Shown: positions 41,651-52,551, numbered from the stretch's first letter. The stretch is 64,000 nt of DNA from Paracoccus beibuensis (GCF_026162625.1 NZ_JAOTBD010000007.1:1-64000), one strand, 5' to 3'. A program made the numbers and translations. Notes: a model not told the origin generated them from the letters alone.

Positions 41651-42903
41651 CCGCAACCGACCTGCGCACGCTGGCACGGCACCTGTATGATCAGGCCGTT
41701 TTGGCCGCCGACCCGGCTTTGGCCGTTCGGCGGCACTTCGAAATGCACCCGCCGGCCGCACCCATGGCCGGCAGGAAGGACATCCTGATCGCCATCGGCA
41801 AGGCCGCCCCGGCCATGCTGCGAGAGGCGATGCGCCATGTTTCCCATGCGGCGACGGCACTTGCGGTCACCCACTACGAGAACGAGCAGGCGGTCGAGGG
41901 CGCGCGCGTCCTGACCGCCGGTCACCCCGAACCTGACGAGAACGGGCTGAGGGCGGGGCAGGAGATCATCGCGATCCTTGACGCCGCCGGTCCGCGCGAC
42001 CGGGTCTGGGCGCTGATCTCGGGCGGAGGGTCGGCACTTGTGCCCGCCCCGCGTGCACCGCTGACGCTGGACGACAAGCGGACGGTCAGCCGGCTGCTGC
42101 TGTCTGTGGGGCTGGACATCACCGCGATGAACCTGATCCGCCAGCAGCTGTCCGACCTCAAGGGCGGCGGCTTTCTGCGTCACGCCGCGCCGGCCCCGGT
42201 GACGGCGCTGATCCTGTCGGACGTGATCGGCAACGATCTTGGCACCATCGCCAGCGGCCCAACAGCCTTGCCCTTGGGAACGCGCGCCGACGCGCAAGGC
42301 CTGCTGCAACGGTACCAGATCCTGGACCGGGTCCCTCGAAGCGTCCGCACGCTGCTGCAGACGCCCGACGCCCCTGCCCGGCTGCCCACGGCCGACAATT
42401 CGCTGATCGGCAGCAATGAGATCTCGTTGGCGGCGATGTGCGACGCGGTGCCGCCCGGCTGGACCGCCCGCATCGTCAGCGACCGCCTGACCGGCGATGT
42501 CGGCGACGCGGCGGCGCGCATCCTGGCTGCAGCCTCGGACGCGGGGGGCCAGCAGCGGACGGCGCTGGTATTCGGCGGGGAAACCACCGTCACCCTACGC
42601 GGCACCGGGCGCGGCGGTCGCAACCAGGAACTGGCGCTGCGGGTCGCGATGGGCAGGGCCGACCTGCCGAAGGGCTGGGTCTTCCTCAGCGGCGGAACCG
42701 ACGGCCGTGACGGTCCGACGGACGCCGCAGGTGGCGTGGTCGATGCCGGAACCGCTGCGCGCATCGCCGCGGCCGGCGGCGATGCAGATGCGCTGCTGGC
42801 CAACAACGACAGCTATCAGGCGCTACGCTATGCCGATGATCTGCTGATCACCGGCGCGACGGGGACCAACGTGGCCGACGTGCAGGTGCTGCTGCTGCCC
42901 TGA
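41647..42903 (+). CDS. gckA: Glycerate 2-kinase (MOFRL family)
   Basis: Phosphorylates D-glycerate to 2-phosphoglycerate, the step joining hydroxypyruvate reductase to enolase and PEP carboxylase. The 418-residue product starts at a GTG overlapping the mcl stop. Features are IAIGKAAPAMLREA near residue 50, GGGSALVPAP near 125, SDVIGNDLGTIASGPTA, and the C-terminal MOFRL region with GGRNQELALRVA and GGTDGRDGPTDAAGG. Relatives in tartrate or glyoxylate gene sets are called TtuD. Confidence 0.88.
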   Translation: MTATDLRTLARHLYDQAVLAADPALAVRRHFEMHPPAAPMAGRKDILIAIGKAAPAMLREAMRHVSHAATALAVTHYENEQAVEGARVLTAGHPEPDENGLRAGQEIIAILDAAGPRDRVWALISGGGSALVPAPRAPLTLDDKRTVSRLLLSVGLDITAMNLIRQQLSDLKGGGFLRHAAPAPVTALILSDVIGNDLGTIASGPTALPLGTRADAQGLLQRYQILDRVPRSVRTLLQTPDAPARLPTADNSLIGSNEISLAAMCDAVPPGWTARIVSDRLTGDVGDAAARILAAASDAGGQQRTALVFGGETTVTLRGTGRGGRNQELALRVAMGRADLPKGWVFLSGGTDGRDGPTDAAGGVVDAGTAARIAAAGGDADALLANNDSYQALRYADDLLITGATGTNVADVQVLLLP

Positions 42904-42969
42904 CACCTGCCGCGACACACAGGAAAGGCCACGCGCGAGGGTCGCCTTTCCTGCGTTGTGCAGGCTGGA

Positions 42970-43176
42970 TCAGCCGGGCACCTGCAATACCCGGGTGACC
43001 ACCACCACAATGGCGACGCCGCTGCCAGCGTCAGGTACAGCAGGATGCCGACCCGCCGCGGCTTGAAGCTGGTGTCGTCGCGGCCGAAGCCCAGGTCGAT
43101 CCCCGACCTCGGCCGGATAACGGCCTTCGTCGGTGACATAGTATGACCACAGCAAGATCGGGATGATCAGCGCAGC
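42970..43176 (-). pseudogene. Frameshifted remnant of a small membrane protein
   Basis: Three minus-strand frames join into one natural-looking protein: LIIPILLWSYYVTDEGRYPA, then GFGRDDTSFKPRRVGILLYL, then VAIVVVVTRVLQVPG ending at 42970. Two frameshifts within about 130 bp are needed. The intact product would have had two membrane helices around a short loop. The family was not recognised. Confidence 0.5.
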
Positions 43177-43922
43177 AAGTTCTTGCTGCGAAACAGCGCG
43201 GGCGCCCGGCGTTTTCTGGTGCCCGCGGTCATTTCGCTTGTGCGGCTGGCGCCCGGGCAGTTGAATCGGCTGCTTTGAAGTGTCAGGCGCATCCGCGTCA
43301 AACAGCAGGTTGTTGCCCGGCTGCAAATGATACCGCTGTTCCAAGTGGCGACAACTCCGTCGAGTCGCGATCACGTCGATAATCTATATCCCTTCGTGCT
43401 GGACGTGGCCTTCAGTGCTGGAGACGATCAGGTAGGGCCTCAACACGACGCCAGAACTGTCTGGCCCGACATGGCGCACGTGATATTGGAGCCCATGGCG
43501 CGTGACCCCAGTTTCCGCCAAGTCATGAGCTGCTGGCGCCGCAACTTCCGCACCGGCGGTGCTCGGTGGCTTCGCGAACCGCATGAGGGTCCTGCGTCGG
43601 CGGCGCACAGCACTTCGATCCTTCACCTGACGACCCTGCACGGTCCTCTATCTTGCTGAAACGGCGGTGTCCCGGCATCATCCGGTCAAACCTTGAATTG
43701 CCTTCATACCGTCAGCCGCCCTGTCACCCAACCGGGCGACATAGGCGGCAAGGGCATTTTGAACGCAAAGCCCTCTATGCCCCCCGCCGCCGACAGGACG
43801 GGTGGCAAATGGAACGCGGGCGGGTCAACCGGCCGGTCAGTACGCCGCAAAAGCCGCTCACCCGTCAGCGCCACGAGAGCCTTGCGGACTTGCAGTCCCT
43901 TCCGTCATCCATGGCAAAGGCC
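43177..43922. other. Gene-poor stretch between gckA relic and livF
   Basis: No convincing gene on either strand in about 750 bases; the frames present change composition abruptly and lack start signals. It separates the serine-cycle cluster from the branched-chain-type ABC importer. Confidence 0.45.
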
Positions 43923-44608
<686 letters not shown>

Positions 44609-44612
<4 letters not shown>

Positions 44613-45349
44613 CCGTCCCCCAGATAGGCCGCGCGCACCTTCGGGTCGGCGCGCACCTGGTCAGGTGTGCCGGTCGCGACGATGCGGCCATAGACCAGAA
44701 CGCTGATCCGGTCGGCCAAGGCGAAGACTGCGTCCATGTCGTGTTCGATCAGCACCAGCGTCACCCTGCCCTTCAGCGCCGCCATGACCTCGACCAGCCG
44801 CTCGGCCTCTGCGCCGCTGGTGCCGGCCAGCGGTTCGTCCAGCAGCAGCAGGCGGGGCCGCGTGGCCAGCGCGATGGCCAGTTCCAGCGCGCGCTTTTCG
44901 CCGTGCGACAGGCTGCCCGCGCGCAGATCGGCGCGGTCCTGCAACCCGACCTGCGCCAGCGCCTGCATCGCCTGCTCGTTCAGCCGAGCCTCTCGGGCGA
45001 CCGACCGCAGGAACCGGAAGCTGCTGCCGTCGCGCGCCTGAACGGCCACCGCGACGTTGTCCAGAACCGTGAAGGCTGGCAGGATCGAGGTGATCTGGAA
45101 GCTGCGGGACATCCCCGCCCGCACCCGCGCGGGCATCGGCTTGCCCATCATCTCTGCCCCGGCAAAACGGACCGAGCCGCCGTCCGATCGCGCCTGCCCC
45201 GACAGCTGCGCGATCAGCGTGGACTTGCCAGCGCCGTTCGGGCCGATGATGGCATGCAGCTCGCCCTCGGCAACTTCCAGGTCAAGGTCGTCGGTGACCT
45301 TCAGCGCACCATAGGACTTGCGCAATCCGCGCACGGACAGAAGGCTCAT
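44609..45349 (-). CDS. livG: LivG-type ABC transporter ATP-binding protein
   Basis: A 246-residue ATPase with Walker A IIGPNGAGKSTLIAQ near residue 40, signature SLSHGEKRALELAIAL, and Walker B RLLLLDEPLAGTSG. The C-terminal GTPDQVRADPKVRAAYLGDG is characteristic of LivG. The start at 45349 overlaps livM by 4 nt; the long frame upstream is a shadow of livM. Confidence 0.9.
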
Positions 45350-46290
45350 CCCCGGCGCCCCCTGAACAGCCCCGTCAAGCCGTCGCGAGAGAACATCACC
45401 ACCAGGATCAGCAGCGTCCCGAAGATCAGCGGCCAATGATCGGTCAGGACCGCCAGCCACTCCTCCAGCAGCAGGGCCAGCGTCGCGCCGGCGATGGCGC
45501 CCAGCAGGTTGCCGATGCCGCCCAGCACGACCATCACGACCAGTTCCCCCGACCTGTGCCAGTTCATGAACGCGGGCGAGACATAGCTGGCCTGGTTCGC
45601 CAGCATCACACCCGCCACCGCAGTCATGGCACCCGAGATCACAAAGGCCGTCAGCTGATAGCGGAACGGCGTGAAGCCCACCGCCTCCATGCGAACGGGG
45701 TTTTCCCGCGTTCCCGTCAGCACCCGGCCAAAGCGAGATCCGGTGATCGCCACGCAAAGCAGGTAGAGCCCGACCAGCAGCGCCAGCGCGGTGTAATAGA
45801 GCACCCGGTCGTCGCGCAGCCAGTCGCGGCCCAGCACGGTCGACCGCGCCGCCAGCGTCACCCCGTCATCGCCGCCATAGGCCGACAGCGAGACGAAGAA
45901 GAAATACGCCATCTGCGCGAAGGCCAGCGTGATCATGATGAAATAGATGCCGCGCGTACGCAGGCTGATCGCTCCGGTCAACAGCGCGAACAGCGCGCCC
46001 GCGACCACCGCAGCCGCCAGATGCGCGCCCAGGTCCGTTACCCCCGCCCCCGATAGGATCGCGACCGAATAGGCCCCGATCCCCAGATAGGCAGCATGAC
46101 CGAAGCTGACCATGCCGCCATAGCCGAGGATCAGGTCCAGCGCCAAGGCCGCGATGGCGAAGGCCAGGATGCGCGTCGCGACGATGACCAGATAGGGATC
46201 GCCCGCCGCCGCCGCGATTATCGGCAGCAGCGCGAAGGCCAGGAACAGCAGCGTAGCCGCAACCCGCCGTTGCCTCAGCGCCCGGATCAA
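45346..46290 (-). CDS. livM: LivM-type ABC transporter permease
   Basis: Inner-membrane permease of 314 residues with about eight hydrophobic helices, including LILGYGGMVSFGHAAYLGIG near residue 60 and the cytoplasmic loop TRENPVRMEAVGFTPFRYQL. No ATG starts the conserved part. A TTG at 46290 overlaps the livH stop (TTGA) and gives MIRALRQRRV, a full-length start. Confidence 0.85.
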   Translation of the reverse strand: MIRALRQRRVAATLLFLAFALLPIIAAAAGDPYLVIVATRILAFAIAALALDLILGYGGMVSFGHAAYLGIGAYSVAILSGAGVTDLGAHLAAAVVAGALFALLTGAISLRTRGIYFIMITLAFAQMAYFFFVSLSAYGGDDGVTLAARSTVLGRDWLRDDRVLYYTALALLVGLYLLCVAITGSRFGRVLTGTRENPVRMEAVGFTPFRYQLTAFVISGAMTAVAGVMLANQASYVSPAFMNWHRSGELVVMVVLGGIGNLLGAIAGATLALLLEEWLAVLTDHWPLIFGTLLILVVMFSRDGLTGLFRGRRG

Positions 46291-47204
46291 GGCCGCGCCC
46301 CGAAAAGGCCCTGCGGCCGGGCAGCCAGGATCGCGGCCATCAGCAGATAGACCAGCATCGGCGCCAAAACGCGGCCGGTCTGGGCGGCGGCCGAAGGCTC
46401 CATCACCGATCTCAGGACGATGGGGCCGAAGCTGCGCCCAAGCGTATCGACCAGACCGACCAGCAGCGCGCCCGCGAACGCGCCCTTCACCGACCCGATA
46501 CCGCCGATGACGATGACCACGAAGGCCAGGATCAGGACGCTTTCGCCCATGCCGGGATCGACCGACAGGATCGGCGCGACCAGCGCCCCGGCAAAGCCCG
46601 CCAGCATTGCCCCGAAGGCGAAGATCACCGTGAAGAGCCGCCCGATATCGACGCCAAGCGCCGCAACCATCGCCCGGTTGCTGGCCCCCGCCCGCAGGCG
46701 CATGCCGATCCGCGTCCGCGTGATGACCAACCACAGCCCCACCGCGGTCAGCAGCCCCGCCCCGATCACCACCAGCCGGAAGACCGGATAGCGCAGCGGA
46801 CCCATCAGCGGGATCGACCCCGACAGCGCGTCCGGCGCGGTCACCAGCAGCGGAGAGGTTCCCCAGATGATCTCGACCAGCTCGGTCACGATCATCACCA
46901 GCCCGAAGGTCGCTAGGACCTGGTCCAGGTGCGGGCGGTCGTACAGGCGGCGGAAGATCAGCGCCTCGGCCAGCAGCCCGATCAGCAGCGTCGCGGGCAG
47001 CACCAGCAGCAGGCCCCAGCCATAGCTGCCGGTCCAGGCGCTCAGGCTGACCACCAGATAGGCGCCAACCATGTAGATCACGCCATGCGCCAGGTTGACG
47101 AAGTCCATGATCCCGAAGACCAGCGTCAGCCCGGCGGCGATCAGGAACAGCAGGATGCCCAGCTGCACGCCGTTGAGCAGCTGGAGCAGGAACAGGCTGG
47201 TCAT
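46287..47204 (-). CDS. livH: LivH-type ABC transporter permease
   Basis: A 305-residue permease: FLLQLLNGVQLGILLFLIAA at the N-terminus, GIMDFVNLAHGVIYMVGAYL near residue 30, and ASNRAMVAALGVDIGRLF as the ATPase-contact loop. It lies 4 nt after the binding-protein gene and overlaps livM. Together with LivM it forms the translocation pore. Confidence 0.9.
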   Translation of the reverse strand: MTSLFLLQLLNGVQLGILLFLIAAGLTLVFGIMDFVNLAHGVIYMVGAYLVVSLSAWTGSYGWGLLLVLPATLLIGLLAEALIFRRLYDRPHLDQVLATFGLVMIVTELVEIIWGTSPLLVTAPDALSGSIPLMGPLRYPVFRLVVIGAGLLTAVGLWLVITRTRIGMRLRAGASNRAMVAALGVDIGRLFTVIFAFGAMLAGFAGALVAPILSVDPGMGESVLILAFVVIVIGGIGSVKGAFAGALLVGLVDTLGRSFGPIVLRSVMEPSAAAQTGRVLAPMLVYLLMAAILAARPQGLFGARP

Positions 47205-47208
47205 CGGC

Positions 47209-48375
47209 TCAGTTCATCTGGCAGTCGGCGGCATAGGTGTCCTGATAGTCCTCGAAGATCTTCTCGACGATCGAGGTGGCGAACTTGCCATCCTCTCGCT
47301 GGACGACCTTGGTCAGGTAGAAGTCCTGGATCGGGAAGTGATTGGGCCCGAAGCTGAAATCGCCACGGACCGAGGTGAAGGGCGCATCCTCGAGCGCGGC
47401 GATCAGCGCGTCGCGGTCGGTGCCGCCCGCCTGCTTCACCGCACCGTCGATCAGGTGCGCGGCGTCATAGGCCTGCATCGCATAAACCGCCGGCACCTGG
47501 TCGTAGGCGGCCTCGTAAGCCTGAACGAAGGCGGCGTTTTCCGGCGTGTCCAGGTCGGGTGCCCAGTTCGACCCGCCAAAGAAGCCAAGCGCGGCATCGG
47601 CCTGCGCGGGTAGCGTGGATTCGTCCACGGTGAAGGCCGACAGGAAGGGAATGCCCTCCAGGCCCGCCTGGCGGTACTGGCGCACCAGGTTCACGCCCAT
47701 GCCGCCGGGCATGAAGGCGAAAACTGCGTCCGGCTGCATCGCCGCGATCTGTGCAAGCTCTGCCGAATAGTCCAACTGGCCCAGCTGGGTGAAGATCTCT
47801 CCGGCGACGCCACCTTCATAGCTGTTCTTGAACCCGGCCAGAGAGTCCTGGCCTGCCTGATAGTTCGGCGCCAGCAGAAAGACGTTCTGGAAGCCCTGCG
47901 CCTGCGCATGGGCGCCCATCACCTCGTGCATCTGGTCGTTCTGGTACGAGGTCGCGAAGAACGCCTTGTTGCAGTCGGTCCCCGCCAGGTTCGACGGCCC
48001 GGCGTTGGGGCTGATCAGGATCGCGTCGCCCTCGGTCACCGGTTGGACGATCGCGCCGGCGATGTTGGAGAAGATCGGACCGACGACGATGTCGGCGCCG
48101 TCGCGTTCGACCAGTTCGCGCGCCTTGTTGGCGGCGACGTCTGGTTTCTGTTCGTCATCGACCACGATGATCTCGGTCGGGATGCCGCCGAAATCGCCGA
48201 TCTCCTCGGCGGCCAGTTGGAAGCCGTTCCTGGCCATCTCTCCCAGTGCCGCGCCGGGGCCCGAGAGGGTCAGCAGAACGCCGATGGTCAGCTTGTCGTC
48301 ATCCTGCGCGGCAGCAGGCCCGGCCAGGCAGGTTGCCGATGCCAGGACTGCGAACGTGGTGCGGGTCAGTGTCAT
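47209..48375 (-). CDS. LivK-like periplasmic substrate-binding protein
   Basis: Type I periplasmic binding protein of 388 residues with a signal peptide (MTLTRTTFAVLASATCLAGP, cleavage near AAA-QDD). The mature domain begins LTIGVLLTLSGPGAALGEMA and continues with the family segments VVDDEQKPDVAANKAREL and ISPNAGPSNLAGTDCNKAFF. It heads the importer operon. Ligands of such systems include branched-chain amino acids, urea and short amides. Nothing in the sequence fixes the ligand; the nearby C1 cluster makes a nitrogenous C1 compound possible. Confidence 0.85.
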   Translation of the reverse strand: MTLTRTTFAVLASATCLAGPAAAQDDDKLTIGVLLTLSGPGAALGEMARNGFQLAAEEIGDFGGIPTEIIVVDDEQKPDVAANKARELVERDGADIVVGPIFSNIAGAIVQPVTEGDAILISPNAGPSNLAGTDCNKAFFATSYQNDQMHEVMGAHAQAQGFQNVFLLAPNYQAGQDSLAGFKNSYEGGVAGEIFTQLGQLDYSAELAQIAAMQPDAVFAFMPGGMGVNLVRQYRQAGLEGIPFLSAFTVDESTLPAQADAALGFFGGSNWAPDLDTPENAAFVQAYEAAYDQVPAVYAMQAYDAAHLIDGAVKQAGGTDRDALIAALEDAPFTSVRGDFSFGPNHFPIQDFYLTKVVQREDGKFATSIVEKIFEDYQDTYAADCQMN

Positions 48376-48524
48376 GGATGTCTTCCCTGTTGGCGGTGCC
48401 GCGTTGGCCGCGGCGGGTTCTGGTGCCTTGCATCCAGAACGCCTCAGGGAGGGTCGACCTGTCAAGAAATTATTTCAGGCTTGAAAGGTTTTCGGTAGCC
48501 ACGCAGGTTGCGGGGCCAGTCCGA

Positions 48525-49265
48525 TCAGAACCCGAACGAGAACCGACGCGTCACGCCCAGGCGCAGCGACGGCTGGTATTCCTCTTGCACGACAGGCGAA
48601 TCCGCGGCGTCGCCGATCAGCTTGCCATAGCGGACTTCGCCCAGCAGGGCGGTCCGGTCGTTCAACGCGTATTGCGCCCGGAAGGTGATCGCAGCCTCGT
48701 TGAAACCGCCGCCCGGGGCCGTGGCGTCAAGCCCGCTGGCCGCGCTTTCGTCGGCCGTCACGCCGAAGTACGTGTCGTTGTATTCGTCGTCGCCATAGAC
48801 GACCTCGGCCCCCGACCACAGGGCCAGCCGGTCGCTCAATTCGGTGCGGTACTTGACGCCCACCTCGCCGGTCAGACCCTCGTGGCCGTCAAAGCCGCGG
48901 CGCGCGCTGGCATAGGCGTTGAACGGACCCATCCCATAGCGGACGCGCAGGCCCAATTCATAGGCCCGGTCGATGTCGTTCAGGCCGGTCAACCCGTCGT
49001 CGTCATCGCTGTCGCGCGGGCCGACGATCCCGAAGGACGGCGCGATCGAGAAGCCCTGCGCTGGCGCGTCGCCCACTTCGCCGAAGCCGGCGTTGCGCCA
49101 GATGATCCAAGGCGCGACCTCGGCATCCTCTGCCCCCGGATAGACCGGCTTCAGCGCTGCGCCCAAGCCCAGGTCGACCGAAAAGGTGCGGCCGCCCGTT
49201 GCGCCGAAATCCTGCGCATGAGCAGGGGCAGCAAGAAGAAGGGCGAGGGCCAGGGCAAGTTTCAT
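48525..49265 (-). CDS. MipA/OmpV-family outer-membrane protein
   Basis: A 246-residue beta-barrel protein with a signal peptide of about 18 residues (MKLALALALLLAAPAHAQ). Alternating amphipathic strands follow (KPVYPGAEDAEVAPWIIWRN, AYASARRGFDGHEGLTGEVG), ending in SLRLGVTRRFSFGF with a terminal Phe as barrel-assembly signal. Members scaffold murein enzymes or act as envelope-stress proteins; the role here is unknown. It is monocistronic. Confidence 0.85.
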   Translation of the reverse strand: MKLALALALLLAAPAHAQDFGATGGRTFSVDLGLGAALKPVYPGAEDAEVAPWIIWRNAGFGEVGDAPAQGFSIAPSFGIVGPRDSDDDDGLTGLNDIDRAYELGLRVRYGMGPFNAYASARRGFDGHEGLTGEVGVKYRTELSDRLALWSGAEVVYGDDEYNDTYFGVTADESAASGLDATAPGGGFNEAAITFRAQYALNDRTALLGEVRYGKLIGDAADSPVVQEEYQPSLRLGVTRRFSFGF

Positions 49266-49378
49266 CGTGCGAATCCGGATCGAGGGTTGTCATCATCTAG
49301 GGGCGGAAACGCGGCCGGCACAACCGCCCTTTGCATCTTCGGATGGACGCGGCACATTTCCGCAACAGCGGCGGCGGG

Positions 49379-51232
49379 TCAGACGTTTTCCGCCGCTTCC
49401 AGCTTTTCCAGCGCGCCCATCCAAAGTTCCTCGGCGAAGGCCAGGGCGCGAACGGCCTCGGCGCGCTTCTTGCCCCACTTCTCGGCCTCGTACGGGTCGT
49501 TATAGAGCGCGGGGTCGGCCAGCTTGACGTCCAGCTTGCCCATCATCTCGGTCAGCTTCTGCACCCGTTCCTCGGCCTTGCGCGCCTCGGAGCGCAGCGC
49601 CAGCACCGCGTCGCGCGACGGGCGCTTCGGGGCTGCGGGCTTGACGGGCTCTGCCGGCTTCTCGGCCGGAGTATCCCCGGTCAGCAGGAACTTGCGGTAA
49701 TCGTTCAGATCGCCGTCATAGGGCGCCACGGCACCGTCCTTGACCAGCCACAGCCGGTCGGCGACCAGCCCCAGCAGGTGCATGTCGTGGCTGACCAGGA
49801 CGACCGCGCCCGTGTAATCGTTCAGCGCCTCGGACAGCGCCTCGCGGGATTCGATGTCGAGGTGGTTCGTCGGCTCGTCCAGGATCAGCAGGTGCGGCGC
49901 GTCGATGGTTGCCAAGAGCAACGACAGCCGCGCCTTCTGGCCGCCCGACAGCTGACGCACCTTGGTCTCGGCCTGCGCCTCCATCAGGCCAAAGCCCGCC
50001 AGCCGGGCGCGCTGTTTCGCCTGCCCCTCGTTCGGGCGGACCGAGCGGATGTGGTCCAGCGGCGTCTCGTCCAGGTGCAGCTCATCCACCTGATGCTGGG
50101 CGAAATAGCCCACGCGCAGCTTGTTCGATTTCGTGACCTTGCCCGCCATCGGCGCCAGCCGGTCGGCCAACAGCTTCGACAGGGTCGATTTCCCCTGCCC
50201 GTTGCGGCCCAGCAGCGCGATCCGGTCGTCCTGGTCGATCCGCAGGTTCAGCTTCTGCAGCACCGCGCGCTCGCCATAGCCGACCGACACCCCCTCCATC
50301 GCGACGATGGGCGGCGACAGCTCTTCGGGCTGGGGAAAGCTGAAGCGGAAGAACTTGGCCTCTTCGGGCGCGGTGATCGGCTCCATCTTGGCCAGCATCT
50401 TGACGCGGGCCTGGGCCTGGCGGGCCTTGCTGGCCTTGGCGCCGAAGCGGTCCACGAAGCTTTGCAGATGCGCGCGGCGGTCGGCCTGTTTCCTGGCCTC
50501 GGCCGCCTGCAGCGCCCGCTTTTCCGCCCGGATGCGGGTAAAGCTGTCATAGCCGCCGGTATACAGCGTCAGCTTCTTGTCCTCGAGATGCAGGATGTGG
50601 CCCACCGCGCGATTCAAAAGACCCCGGTCGTGGCTGATGATGATCACCGTGTGCGGATAACGGGCCAGATACCCCTCCAGCCACAGGGCGCCTTCCAGGT
50701 CCAGATAGTTCGTGGGCTCGTCCAGCAGCAACAGGTCGGGCTGCGCGAACAGCACGCCGGCCAGCGCGACGCGCATCCGCCAGCCGCCCGAGAAATCGCT
50801 GGTGGGCCGCGCCTGATCGGCCGTGGGGAACCCCAGCCCGTCCAGGATCGTCGCCGCCCGCGCCTCGGCCGACCAGGCGTCGATGTCGGTCAGGCGGGTC
50901 TGGATCTCGGCAATGCGATGGGGGTCCGTCGCGGTCGCGGATTCCGCCATCAGGGCCGTCCGCTCCAGATCGGCGTCCAGCACCGTGTCCAGCACCGATC
51001 GCCCGGTCGCCGCCGATTCCTGCGCCACCCCGCCGATGCGCGCGCGCGACGGCAGGCTGATCGAGCCGCCGTCAAGCGCAAGTTCCTTGCGGATCAGCTT
51101 GAACAGGGTCGTCTTACCCGCCCCGTTCGGCCCGACAAGGCCCACCTTGTGGCCTTCGGGAACGGTGGCAGTGGCCCCCACAAGCAAGGGGCGGCATTGG
51201 ACGGAATAGTTGATGTCATCGATGCGCAGCAT
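49379..51232 (-). CDS. ABC-F family ATPase (Uup/YheS type)
   Basis: A 617-residue soluble protein with two ABC domains joined by a P-site-type linker: Walker A GLVGPNGAGKTTLFKL near residue 33, signature FSGGWRMRVALA, linker with LQAAEARKQADRRAHLQSF, second Walker A LLGRNGQGKSTLSKLL, signature LSGGQKARLSLL. A charged C-terminal coiled coil (SEARKAEERVQKLTEMM) places it near Uup/YheS rather than EttA. ABC-F proteins act on ribosomes. The start at 51232 gives the family N-terminus MLRIDDINYSV. Confidence 0.88.
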   Translation of the reverse strand: MLRIDDINYSVQCRPLLVGATATVPEGHKVGLVGPNGAGKTTLFKLIRKELALDGGSISLPSRARIGGVAQESAATGRSVLDTVLDADLERTALMAESATATDPHRIAEIQTRLTDIDAWSAEARAATILDGLGFPTADQARPTSDFSGGWRMRVALAGVLFAQPDLLLLDEPTNYLDLEGALWLEGYLARYPHTVIIISHDRGLLNRAVGHILHLEDKKLTLYTGGYDSFTRIRAEKRALQAAEARKQADRRAHLQSFVDRFGAKASKARQAQARVKMLAKMEPITAPEEAKFFRFSFPQPEELSPPIVAMEGVSVGYGERAVLQKLNLRIDQDDRIALLGRNGQGKSTLSKLLADRLAPMAGKVTKSNKLRVGYFAQHQVDELHLDETPLDHIRSVRPNEGQAKQRARLAGFGLMEAQAETKVRQLSGGQKARLSLLLATIDAPHLLILDEPTNHLDIESREALSEALNDYTGAVVLVSHDMHLLGLVADRLWLVKDGAVAPYDGDLNDYRKFLLTGDTPAEKPAEPVKPAAPKRPSRDAVLALRSEARKAEERVQKLTEMMGKLDVKLADPALYNDPYEAEKWGKKRAEAVRALAFAEELWMGALEKLEAAENV

Positions 51233-51318
51233 GCGCGGGGCATGACGCATGCGGCGCGGGTCGTCAATGCCTCGGCGGAAGGTCGCAAGCGCTGGCACAC
51301 GGGCTTGCCGATAGATAT

Positions 51319-51331
51319 GTTATACTATAAC
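51319..51331. promoter_or_regulatory. Zur-like palindrome upstream of the CobW-family gene
   Basis: GTTATA-C-TATAAC, a perfect 13-bp palindrome extended to GATATGTTATA on one side, lies 30 nt before the GTPase ATG. It resembles alphaproteobacterial Zur boxes, which are AT-rich palindromes built on GTTATA/TATAAC. In a Zur regulon the gene would be expressed when zinc is scarce. The identification is by pattern memory. Confidence 0.6.
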
Positions 51332-51360
51332 TAAAATCGCGCATCGCAAAGGAGCCAGCC

Positions 51361-52551
51361 ATGAGCCAAGATCGCCGCCTTCCCGTGACCGTCCTGTCGA
51401 GCTTTTTGGGCGCCGGCAAGACAACGCTGCTGAACAACGTGCTGAACAACCGCGATGGTCTGCGCGTCGCCGTCATCGTCAACGACATGTCCGAGGTGAA
51501 CATCGACGCCGATCTGGTCCGCGCCGAGGGCGGCATGGCCCAAACCGAGGAAACCCTGGTCGAGATGTCGAACGGCTGCATCTGCTGCACGCTCCGCGAG
51601 GATCTGCTGCAAGAGGTGCGCAAGCTGGCGCAGGAGGGGCGTTTCGACTACCTGCTGATCGAATCTACCGGCATCAGCGAGCCCCTGCCCGTCGCCACCA
51701 CCTTCGAATTCGCCGACGCGGACGGCGCCAGCCTGTCGGACGTCTCGCGACTGGACACGATGGTCACGGTGGTCGACGCCGTGAACCTGCTCAAGGATTT
51801 CTCCAGCCACGACTTTCTGGCCAATCGGGGCGAGGTCATGGGCGACGGGGATACACGCACTCTGGTCGACCTCTTGACCGACCAGATCGAATTCGCCGAC
51901 GTGATCGTGCTGAACAAGTGCAGCGACGCCGGGCCCGACCGCGTGGACGCCGCGCGCCAGATCATCCGCGCCCTGAACCGCGACGCCCGCATCGTCGCAA
52001 CCGACCACAGCCGCGTCTTGCCAAGCGAAATCCTGAACACCGGCCTCTTTGATTTCGATCGCGCGCATGAACACCCGATGTGGGCGAAAGAGCTTTACGG
52101 CTTCGCCGACCACACGCCCGAGACCGAGGAGTACGGCGTCACCAGCTTCGTCTATCGCGCCCGCCTGCCCTTCGAGCCGCGCAAGATCCACGATGTCCTG
52201 AACGGTCCCCTGCCCGGCGTGATCCGCGCGAAAGGTCATTTCTGGGTCGCGACCCGCCCTGATTGGGTTGCCGAATTCTCGCTTGCCGGTGCGCTGTCGT
52301 CTGTCAGGCCGCTGGGGCAATGGTGGGCGTCGGTGCCGCAGGACCGCTGGCCTACGCACCCCCAGGGCCGCGCCTATCTTGATAGCCATTGGGCCGAACC
52401 CTTCGGCGACCGCCGGCAAGAACTGGTCTTCATCGGAGCCGGCATGGATGAGGACCGCCTCCGCGCCCGCCTCGACGCCTGCCTGCTGGGCGAGGAATGG
52501 GGCGAGTCGCCATCGGGCTGGTCCGGCATGCCGGACCCCTTCCCCGCATGA
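51361..52551 (+). CDS. COG0523/CobW-family zinc metallochaperone GTPase
   Basis: GTPase of 396 residues: Walker [14 protein letters not shown] at 14-26, the metal-binding NGCICC at 71-76, Walker B-like [11 protein letters not shown] near residue 99, the guanine-specificity LNKCSD near 183, and a CobW C-terminal domain ([18 protein letters not shown]). Members insert or deliver metals; with a Zur-like box upstream, zinc allocation under scarcity is the best guess. An AAAGGAG site precedes the start. Its stop overlaps the DUF6525 start. Confidence 0.85.
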   Translation: MSQDRRLPVTVLSSFLGAGKTTLLNNVLNNRDGLRVAVIVNDMSEVNIDADLVRAEGGMAQTEETLVEMSNGCICCTLREDLLQEVRKLAQEGRFDYLLIESTGISEPLPVATTFEFADADGASLSDVSRLDTMVTVVDAVNLLKDFSSHDFLANRGEVMGDGDTRTLVDLLTDQIEFADVIVLNKCSDAGPDRVDAARQIIRALNRDARIVATDHSRVLPSEILNTGLFDFDRAHEHPMWAKELYGFADHTPETEEYGVTSFVYRARLPFEPRKIHDVLNGPLPGVIRAKGHFWVATRPDWVAEFSLAGALSSVRPLGQWWASVPQDRWPTHPQGRAYLDSHWAEPFGDRRQELVFIGAGMDEDRLRARLDACLLGEEWGESPSGWSGMPDPFPA

